From NCBI GenBank assembly GCA_035222895.1, contig JAVYIG010000869.1:301393-365392 (forward strand): a stretch of 64,000 nucleotides of DNA. Reading direction: 5' to 3'. A program made the translations under genes and the position numbers. A model generated the notes under the pieces. It had not been told where the DNA came from. It ran no database searches and saw nothing but the letters and a program-made list of their open reading frames with translations. Shown one piece after another: positions 55,598-64,000 of this stretch. Each line of letters opens with the position of its first letter. Within the stretch, counting starts at the first letter, position 1. Source of the DNA: Strongylocentrotus droebachiensis (lineage: Eukaryota > Echinodermata > Echinoidea > Camarodonta > Strongylocentrotidae).

Positions 55598-56000
55598 ATA
55601 AAGGCAGTCCCTCGAGCTGTAGACCAGCCGAATTAAGATGATTGACCGTGTAGCGATTGTTATCGGATCAAGACATGTCCTACAACCTCTGCATATTGTA
55701 ACTATTTTATTTTGGGGCAATCAAACGAGTAGGGGGAGGGCGTGTGTCGTCTCCAGGGTATGCTGGCTACCCCACTGCCTTTCAATCAATCATTCTAAAT
55801 TCACAACGGAACTATATCCCCCGGGTACACAAGATATTTTCTGATACGTCGAAATCAAATATTATGGTGACTCTGGATGACGGCAAGAAAGGGAAAGGGT
55901 GTCCATCATATTTGATTCATTAAGTTTAGAAATAATTTAAGCTTAGCACGTACGATCGATTGATTGTCAATACACGATTTATTCAAGCAAATCTCTTCTC

Positions 56001-56080
56001 CCTCTCTCTCTCTCTCTCTCCCTCTTTCTCTCTCCCTGTCTCCCCCTCTCTCTCCCTTCCCATATTTCTCTGTCTCTCTA

Positions 56081-56122
<42 letters not shown>

Positions 56123-56155
56123 GTCTGTCTCTTTCTCTGTCTTTCTCTCTCATCA
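56001..56155. repeat. (CT)n microsatellite block
   Basis: Imperfect CT repeats with pure tracts at about 56004-56019 and 56098-56121. Frames on both strands here are spurious. Confidence 0.95.
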
Positions 56156-57399
56156 CATCTCTGTGTCAGTATCATGTTTCGATGTGGGCGATTTCTTTCT
56201 CTTTTAATTTGTAGAAGTTCAACTTAATCAATCATGATAATATTCTTCTCATATACCTAGATGCATGTCAAACGTTTTTCTTTAGGGGACGGAAAAGGTG
56301 TGATGACACATAATGCAAAAAGAAATATGAAGCAAATTGGATTTGAAGATATCACAGTTTATCGTTTGGAAGTCCTTATTCTCTATCACTTAGACATATG
56401 ATAGGCTTTCTTTAAACTGAGGTGCAATTGCACTCCTGATATTCTTTATTATTCATCTCGAATATTTTAGAAATCTATTTTATATTTAACGGCTACCATG
56501 ACTACACAGACTAGTATTTTGTGTCAGTACTCTATGGATTGAGTAAATAAGCCTTTGATACACGAAGTGAGAAATGAATTCATAAAATCTCCCGGCGACA
56601 CTCAAACAAACCTGTTTATGTGGTATTTTCTGTAACTCATGCTAATCTTAACACAATATAGTCTGATAAAAGCCCTTCTTAGAATTCTCAATATTCAAAA
56701 GTGAGATATATTAAACGCTTTACAATTCATCTTACTTTCACGTTTTGCTTTATTTTACTTAACAGTTTTTACAGTGTTCCCTGACGCTTCTTTTTATGCT
56801 ATGAAATTGTAAATAGGTTAAGGACCCTCTAACTCATGTCATGAAGAAAACAGCGGCAAGCGTTTTTCAAGAGATGTCATTCGATTAAACGAAAATAGTA
56901 TCTTCGTATACCCTTTTGACGTTCCGCTTGGGAGAAAAGGAGGTTACAGAAAACCCACTTATGACAGAAATAAACTTCAACAAGAGAAGATGGTGTGAAG
57001 AGGTTAAGAAGAGTGAAAATGCCACGTAATACTTCTGACACATGCTCACTCTATGAATAATCCCATGAATAATCAGAGATTTACAAATCGAAAATTCATT
57101 TTGATAAGCCTCCGGGATGTTTGATATTTGACAAGATCCATCAATCGGTTTCTCTAAGCATATTTCCAAATATACTTCGAGGAGATTGTATTTATAATTT
57201 GTATTTGATAACCTTATTTGCAGAGAGAAAAAACAAAAAGTGAACAGGTCTTATTGCTCGCTTTGAGCCACTATAATTATTTTGTATATATCGAAATTTT
57301 AGATATTTCAATCCATACCGAATATTTTGATCATCGCATAAGTTTCCAAACGAAAATAACAAGAAATAAAGGTTACGTTTATGAGAGGTAGATTAATAG
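56156..57399. other. AT-rich stretch, no recognised feature
   Basis: A 94-codon minus-strand frame (56885-57169) has no recognisable domain. Confidence 0.4.
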
Positions 57400-57450
57400 G
57401 TAGATAGATATTTACGGATAGATAGATAGATAGATATATAGATACAGGGA
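57400..57450. repeat. (GATA)n microsatellite
   Basis: Imperfect GATA/TAGA repeats, about 50 bp. Confidence 0.9.
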
Positions 57451-58620
57451 GAAAGAGAGTGGGTGTAGAAATATAACAAAATATAATACAATAAAGAATA
57501 TCCAGAAAACATACTTCGTTATGGCATAGTTTTGGATTTTAACTAATTTATGTGGCACAAAGTTTATGTTTTATAAATTCCTGCAAGATGAAATTACAGG
57601 TTATTGATTTGTGGTCAAATGTAGATATAGAGTACTGTACCCAATATAAGTGCATGCGCTGCTTTTAATATTTGTGTAAATTACAGCAGAACTGTATCAT
57701 TTCGTCATTAGTATGATGATGCCAAACTCCATAACATTGCACACATTATTTGAGTTTCACCATTCCCAGACATTCTGGATTTGTTTTCTTTCACAAAACG
57801 ATCACATGTCCATTACGTAAATTTTTCTCCTTCTTTCATTCTTGTCCAATCTATAGTGACCCATGTACAGGCAAATACTAATACCATTTCCGTTATCCGT
57901 CTTTCATCCCGTATCACTTCCGATGATATTTGAAACAATATCTCATACGCGCAAACCAATCAATCGATAATCGTATAGATTGTGCTGTATGGCGTCACAA
58001 TTATAGGGAATAATTTGATAACAAGAGCCCTGTGTAAGAATTCAATTCCTGTATCTGTAATTATAGCTTGAAAATAAGAAAACATATTATGTGTCTCAAT
58101 AACATGTAAATGTATTTAGTCAGACCCTTTCACGTAAAACATTGGAATGAAATTAATACACCATACGTTGCTCATGGTTGTACTTTAGTCCTATCACAAC
58201 AACCTCTCTACATTTTGTGGCTCGGCTCAATACATTTTTATTCAGAGCCTTACAAGGATCCAGATGCATGAGTAGAAGGGGCTAACATGTCTGCACACAC
58301 TGCGTCCATTTTTTCCATGTCTATATTCCCTTTGATGCCAAAAGAAAATAAGATCTAACATCCTTTAATTGGCGACACGTCGAGAGATTTAAAATCATTG
58401 TTTTTCGAGAAAAAAAATGACGACTTTTTTGTTTACCCATTCGACAACATTCTTACCTATGTATATTGTTTCAGACATATTACATTTTATTTAAACAATG
58501 AAGCAATACAAGAATCTGGAGAACGATGTGTGATAAATTCAGCCCTAATAATAAGGGCTGGCTTTCAACACAGGGGAACTTTACACGTGCCATCATCTGG
58601 CTAATTACTTAAATAGGTAT
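57451..58620. other. AT-rich stretch, no recognised feature
   Basis: No domain or repeat was recognised. Confidence 0.4.
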
Positions 58621-58830
58621 GTGCATACCCTTCGACCTACTTGTTTGACGTATTTGTTTGCTGGTTTGATTGCATATTCCTTAATTTGTCTTTGCTTTAC
58701 AAGTAATACAAATAATATGGATACGGTCTGTCATTACCAGTGTTATTTGAAGATGTACGACCTACGCAAAAGGCTGAATGAAGTAGAGCGAAACATGGGC
58801 CTCCCTCATGGGTTAGCTTCAGAAAACTAG
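58621..58830 (+). CDS. Candidate small secreted peptide or last exon, not recognised
   Basis: An open frame of 69 codons. Residues about 11-27 (YLFAGLIAYSLICLCFT) are hydrophobic and could be a signal peptide or anchor. The rest is polar with a Cys pair (VCHYQCYLKMYDLRKRLNEV) and an amphipathic, helix-like Leu/Arg/Glu pattern, ending GLPHGLASEN. Alternatively the hydrophobic part is intron: a pyrimidine-rich TTTGTCTTTGCTTTACAAG ends in AG at 58703, and the frame after it is a plausible terminal exon. Codon use after 58704 looks more coding-like than its surroundings. No poly(A) signal, upstream exon or homologue is known to me, so function is unassigned. Confidence 0.3.
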   Translation: MHTLRPTCLTYLFAGLIAYSLICLCFTSNTNNMDTVCHYQCYLKMYDLRKRLNEVERNMGLPHGLASEN

Positions 58831-58984
58831 GATACTCCTCGAAAATAAAAGTCTAAACGATTGGTCCCGGATGATCATAATTATTTGGTCTTTAAAACGT
58901 GGATATCGGGAACGGAAGCTGGACATGGCCGTTTCCCGATGGGGATCCAATACAATGGTTCATTGCTCAAATCTCACTGCACTG

Positions 58985-59165
58985 GAGCCGAACTCTGGGA
59001 CAGATAATAATATAATAATTGGCCTGGCGCCCCCCCCCCCTCCCCCCCCCCCCCAAGAAATGATCATTCCTTGCTGACGAAATCGTCTAAAAGACAAGGA
59101 AGCGGAGAAAGTTCTAAAAAAAATTATTTCATTTCTGACACAGCGTGCTGACTATTTGACCTGTT

Positions 59166-59210
<45 letters not shown>

Positions 59211-59215
59211 AATAG
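58985..59215. repeat. C runs and (CT)n microsatellite
   Basis: C runs lie at about 59030-59054 and a (CT)n tract at about 59168-59206, with ordinary sequence between. No coding content. Confidence 0.9.
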
Positions 59216-59387
59216 TTTTAATTCAATCAATTAAGTTTTAATTCAATCAATCCTACTTTTTACCCCCACCAAAAGCCCCATACAAACAAAATAAAAATGG
59301 TCATTCTCAGAAAAAGATATTTCTGAAGAGAAGACCCGATGCCCCCAAAATGCCCTCTGCTCAAAGTAATGGTTGTGACTATATTAA

Positions 59388-59750
59388 ATGGGCATACAGG
59401 AAATGCCATCAGACAAGTCTTTCCTACGACTAGGGGCTGTTTCCACTGAAAGATTACAACCTTTGAAGAATCATGAGGCGCAACACATGTTCATCGAGCG
59501 CATGAAAGAAGGCTGTGCACTGCATACGGTTATCCATGCTTCATGGGATGTTTTGGGAAAGTTGGGGCATGCCTATGTGCGAACAGATAGCCCTTGCTTC
59601 GAAAGTAAAAGTACTCATTTTTCTAGGTTCGTGCGACTGATTATTAGAATGATTGGCCTAATCAATGAAATGGAACATCAAAACACGAACCTGGGTGCTA
59701 GCGAGCTACCAAAAACTTGCGGACTAAATGCCAACGGAAATTTCTTTTGA
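59388..59750 (+). CDS. Candidate 120-codon open frame, not recognised
   Basis: ATG at 59388 opens a 120-codon frame without simple repeats, reading MFIERMKEGCALHTVIHASW, DVLGKLGHAYVRTDSP and LIIRMIGLINEMEHQNTNL in order. A possible acceptor (GGGCATACAG) ends at 59399, so it could also be a terminal exon beginning GAAATGCC. Codon third positions are mixed and the frame is not clearly above chance for this AT content. There is no signal peptide, membrane segment or known motif. It may be a degenerate element protein or a chance frame. Confidence 0.2.
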   Translation: MGIQEMPSDKSFLRLGAVSTERLQPLKNHEAQHMFIERMKEGCALHTVIHASWDVLGKLGHAYVRTDSPCFESKSTHFSRFVRLIIRMIGLINEMEHQNTNLGASELPKTCGLNANGNFF

Positions 59751-61042
59751 TCTTAATGCCATGGTTTTACCAAAAGAAGTGCGATGATCCTTTTGGCTTA
59801 TCTTTCTAGATGCGACTTTAGAAATTAGAGTGCTTTACAAATTGGTAATGTCAGCGGGTCATCTTATTTCTACCCAGCAAGAGGATACGAAAATGGTAGG
59901 GTCAGCATAGCAAATAAATGAGGACAGTTTAATACATTTTCTTTTTATATAAAGAGTTCAGTATAATACTTAAATGTTAAGTGATTAACACATATTCATG
60001 GATGCAATAGATTAGACGGTGAATACAGAATTAATTTCAATTAATTTTTAAGATAACAATGAATAGAAAATGAATGATGATTCTCAACTTTTGGGGACAA
60101 AAAAACCATAAACAAATCCCTCAAAATTCTAGTAAAATTAATATAAAAAAGGAACAAAATATTTTCCCTACGGGGTCACCCTCCTTGCATCTGCTGCCGA
60201 AATTGACCTCGTTGGCTCAGCACTAATTACCTCCCTGAGCATTTTCAAAAAATATGATGAAAAGTATTTACCAAATATGTTCCCCTATTCATTTAAATGC
60301 AATCCATCCACATTTACGTTCCACCAGCGAAGTAATTGGTCATTTGTTTCTACGTTCAAGGGCAACACAATAAGGTTAGAAAGAGAAAATTCCCTTGAAA
60401 ACAATCAGATTAGCTATTTCTTTACAGAATAAATGTATTTATTTGATTTATTCAGGTCTATAATGTGATTATTATGAGGGCATATATTGTGTGGCTTGCA
60501 TCACTGATGAACGCAAGAGAATCTAATCAAGGCTGGAAGAAGGAACGAAGAAACATATGTGTGGATTTGTTTTCCTCCGAGCGGCACTAAATAAATGAAG
60601 CACTTTGCTAGAGAGCAACAATCATCCCCATCTACTTGCAAATGTGTGTACTTAAAACCAGTGGGCCAGCCCCTCACTTACGCTTGGTATATTACAAAGG
60701 AATAGCCGAGCCTGTATTAAAGCGTAATGTATTTAAAATACCCATATTGATTTAGGTCCATTAAGCCCCTTTATCCTCAATTTCACGTTCAATATGGGTA
60801 AGGTTTGACCCTAATTGTCTTGCCGATGTAAAATAGAATATCAAGTTAGCTTCGGCAGGGGAAAAGTTCACTGATTCTTTAATAATTTGAGAAATCTTTG
60901 ATATAGTTCTGTTTTTTCTTTTCATTGCCGCTCGTGTAATTTGATATCTTATAAAACTATTGATGTCGATCAGGTTATCAATCAGAGGAAATGAATAAAT
61001 TCAGGCTAATATTTGTTAGTTTATTTTCCCCTCTTTTCACTC

Positions 61043-61047
<5 letters not shown>
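59751..61047. other. AT-rich stretch, no recognised feature
   Basis: An imperfect inverted pair TACCCATATTGA / TCAATATGGGTA lies at about 60740-60800. Nothing else was recognised. Confidence 0.4.

Positions 61048-61080
<33 letters not shown>
61048..61080. repeat. (CT)n microsatellite
   Basis: About 33 bp of uninterrupted CT. Confidence 0.95.
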
Positions 61081-61082
<2 letters not shown>

Positions 61083-62102
61083 CATCTGTATGTAGTTTGA
61101 TCTCTCCTTCCAGATGTTTGTCTCATCCGTGAGAGACTTTATCATTTCCTGATAAAAGAACAGGGGGCCGTACAATCGTGAAGCAACAGTTATATTTACT
61201 CAATTTTGCTGGCCTGGGAATTCCAGTGGTTTTAAAATATTTCTCGTTTTCTTGACTTTTAATATCTTTTTCTATTAATATATACATTATTTGCTCGACG
61301 ATCTTCTTCGTGGACTAGGGGTCCTGTATAAGGACGAATACCCTCTATATTGACAGCCTCCCTTGACATTGGATCTGTTGTAACTTTTATTTACTTTTTG
61401 TTTATCCTTCAAGCGAAGGGCGGGTGAGGTGGTGGCGCTCGCTGACTCTAACCATTGCTGGATACACCAGTGGAGAAGATGTATGAGTGCGACTGTTAGA
61501 TATCAATTCCGCGCCACTTTTGTACTTTTACGTGAATACAATTGATACCGGCCGTCCATCGGCTCATAAATGCTAAAAGTACCACTCGGTTATTTGAGGA
61601 AATCCCTCCCACCCACAAGCGCAGTTTAGCCATGCTAGCAAATCCGGAAATCATAAATGAGAGCAAATAAAAGTACATGACCTTTCTTTAGTCCGCCGCT
61701 GGCTATTACCAACCTTGCAACTAGTTTATTTGTGTGTCCTTTTCTTCAAATCTGGTCATCTAAAATATCATTTAGATCTATAAATTCATCATTTTCTCCC
61801 CGATCTAATGACGTTGGGGAGATCCACTTGATGGGTAGCAATCATTTTGAGATGCTGGATTCCAGTCACGTATATGACATGATGCACGCACAAAAAACAA
61901 TATTCCAGGCAGGGATTTTTCTTTCTTCTTTTTCTTGTCTTTCTCGTCCGCTATAGATTGAGTGCGCGATCATCAAAAATAGATCGCTTGAATTATGAAG
62001 AGTGTAATAAGGGCTGAACGAGAGGACGCTGTATGAATTTTGATGTAAAACCATCATGAAATAAGATTCTTTTTTTAATGAATTTGAGGTTAGGGTAGCA
62101 TA
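61081..62102. other. AT-rich stretch, no recognised feature
   Basis: Short open frames on both strands (up to 101 codons, 61866-62171 minus) have no recognisable domain. Confidence 0.4.
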
Positions 62103-62184
62103 TTGTGGATCGTTTTCTACAATATCATTCGATACAATAACAACAAAATAGTGCGATGCGAGTTGATACATTATGCATTTTCAG

Positions 62185-62315
62185 TGCAAATGAGATCAGC
62201 CGCGAAAGCTCTCTTGGATCTTGAGGATCTATACATGTACCTAATGAAACCTTCGTCGCACTTCATCCCACAGGGGGGCTGCTGGTTGGGTGGCTTGCAA
62301 GTCTGCAAGCTTTGA
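62185..62315 (+). CDS. Candidate short terminal exon, protein not recognised
   Basis: TTATGCATTTTCAG (62171-62184) is a good splice acceptor. The following frame reads QMRSAAKALLDLEDLYMYLM then KPSSHFIPQGGCWLGGLQVC and KL before TGA (62313-62315). The stretch is GC-richer and has a coding-like codon pattern compared with its surroundings, and it ends in a short Cys-bounded CWLGGLQVC segment. The open frame can be extended upstream to 62103, but that part is AT-rich and probably intronic. No family was recognised, no upstream exon was found, and no poly(A) signal was checked with certainty. Weak candidate only. Confidence 0.3.
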
Positions 62316-63251
62316 GTGTGTCCCTTGGCACGATAATTCTTGGCATGAGGTAATAATCATGGTAATGAAAATATGCTTGTTCATTTAAATAGTACTTTCT
62401 TTATTCTCCAGCCCACTCAGTTCACCTAATAAATAATGATTTCTCCTCATTCATGATCATGATGATAAAGGATGTTTACTCCAGAGGCATATCGGCATTC
62501 ATCTCTCCTTTCTCTCTTCGTCTTGTTATCATAAGTAAACTGAATTATATATCTCTATTTTCGAATGATTGTTCATATCATTCATGACAAAGATTAATAT
62601 CATGTAGTGGAAACAATTTTTGTGATTGACTATTGTAATTCATTGTATAAACTCGGTACATTCAATACAATCAAATTTGCCAACCATATCTGACTCCCAA
62701 AAGATTGTACATTGTTATCTCTCATACAATGAATCATTTTGTATTATAAAAGTAGAGTCGTCAATCGATATTGGAAAGTAATCTGGGCTGAATGAATGAT
62801 GAAGCGGGGTGAATGAACTTACCATTATAATAATGCAACATACTGATCAGAGCATTCAGAAATCAGATCAAAAGTCCGATGACCTGTATAATGAGCCGCC
62901 CTCTTTTATCCCTCCCCTCTCTTTTAAAACTGATGTAACTTTTTGAATGTATGAGATGAAACCGGCTCACGTATGGCAGGCAAGTGCCTTGCGGTGCTTT
63001 AACGTCGAGGCTCGCTAAAAGACTTCCATGAGGGATGTCGTCATTTAATCCCCTATTTGTATCATTCCCTCTAAAAGCAAGTACGTCTTCCCACATACAA
63101 AACAAAAATCATCGCTGAGAACGAAGTCCTCTGTAAACGTTCAGAGCAGTCGTTGTCCCAGGGCGCATGTTGTATTTCGTTCTTGACACTCGTAAGAACA
63201 ACAGTGTTCTTTTTGCAGGTTTATGACACCGAATAAACGCCATACAGGCGC
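62316..63251. other. AT-rich stretch, no recognised feature
   Basis: An 80-codon minus-strand frame (62863-63105) shows no recognisable domain. Confidence 0.4.
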
Positions 63252-63530
63252 TGCCGGATCAAGACGCGATATAGATTGATGATGATTGTTTCTGTTATAA
63301 TTTGGAGGCCCCTTAGCGACTCATAATTATGACGCCAAAGGGAACACATGATTATGATGTCACCATGTTACGTGATTAGTACAATGTAACCTTGAACTCC
63401 AGTCGTTCTTTGCCGAATCAAGACGCGATATAGATTGATGATGGTTGTTTGTGTTTTCCGGGGGCGCCATTTCGACTCATATAACGCCCATGGGAATACA
63501 TGATAATGTTGTAATCATGTTACGTGTGTG
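63252..63530 (+). repeat. Diverged tandem duplication, 159-bp period
   Basis: GAATCAAGACGCGATATAGA-type sequence occurs at 63253-63280 (as GGATCAAGACGCGATATAGA) and again at 63412-63440. Both are followed by TTGATGATG-TTGTTT, GGGGGCC-like, CGACTCATA and ACATGAT..ATGTTACGTG. The two copies are clearly homologous but diverged, with small indels. No coding content. A (GT)n-like tract follows at 63525-63560. Confidence 0.75.
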
Positions 63531-64000
63531 TGGGTGTGCGTGTGGATGTGCGTGCGTCTAGAGATGAACATTAAAAACAAAGAAATAAAAATAACAACTT
63601 TAGAGAGTAAAACAAGTGCCGGGGGCGAAGACTATTACTTCTCAAAAGAAATAGATGAATTTTGAGTATTTCTAAAAAACCATTATTCTCATAGAGATTC
63701 TTCGTTTATTTTGCAAACACACTTAGAACTATAAAGTAAACAATAGACTGATCTACTAAGAACACTAAGCGAGATATTTCGACACGAATGATAGCCTACT
63801 GATATCCAACACATAATATAAACAAAAAAAGAACATTCGAAGAGTGCAAGTGAAAGGTTGCCTTAAAAGAACATCAATAATGTCTGCTAGGTTCAGTTTG
63901 AGAGGTACATGGGGGTTTGTATTGACTGATAACAAATAGTTTGTATCAAGGAGCACTTCCCTGGCGGGTCTTCAGACGTGCAGGAGAGACATAAGTAGAC
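63531..64000. other. AT-rich stretch, no recognised feature
   Basis: No domain, repeat or RNA gene was recognised to the window end. Confidence 0.4.

Overview
The window looks like non-coding, repeat-packed nuclear DNA from a marine invertebrate deuterostome, most likely a sea urchin. This is an inference from several signs. The DNA is AT-rich. (CT)n/(GA)n microsatellites are very frequent. CR1/Jockey- and L2-like LINEs, tRNA-derived SINEs, short hAT-like and Tc1-like elements and palindromic foldback elements sit side by side. No bacterial gene structure is present: there are no operons, Shine-Dalgarno sites or long open frames. I could not identify any host protein-coding gene with confidence. 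Four short open stretches (about 11.8, 58.6, 59.4 and 62.2 kb) are listed as weak candidate exons.

Layout. 0-3 kb: a hAT-like MITE, a TIR element with 50-bp ends, and what looks like the 3' end of a decayed Ty3/Gypsy-like LTR element on the minus strand. 3-15 kb: mostly unannotated AT-rich sequence, with three copies of one TTAA-flanked MITE (2.9, 10.8 and 14.2 kb) and a GA microsatellite. 15-18.5 kb: a decayed Tc1/mariner copy, a Harbinger-like TIR element flanked by TAA, and a hAT-like MITE whose 3' half plus flank has been tandemly duplicated. 19.4-21.4 kb: a minus-strand CR1-like LINE split by a plus-strand L2-like LINE fragment with a 6-bp target-site duplication. 21.5-29.9 kb: duplicated hairpin segments, several palindromes, an A-B-A-A-B repeat cluster and small foldbacks. 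30-45 kb: microsatellites, SINEs and SINE tails, a 1.3-kb self-nested foldback element (34.7-36.0 kb), and a second hAT-like MITE with poly-C runs of 34 and 45. 46.2-48.9 kb: a 42-bp minisatellite interrupted by a LINE fragment whose reverse transcriptase has lost a catalytic aspartate. 49-64 kb: a SINE, a GC-rich MITE-like block, a minus-strand LINE 3' end, microsatellites and a diverged 159-bp duplication.

Nothing here works together as a pathway. The informative content is the layered history of element insertion and duplication: LINE into LINE, foldback into its own family, LINE into minisatellite, and a MITE end copied with its flank. The shared 3' tail of a SINE and an L2-like LINE, and the shared core of SINEs with different tails, are also informative. 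Family names are read by eye from motifs and end structures. No database comparison was possible.
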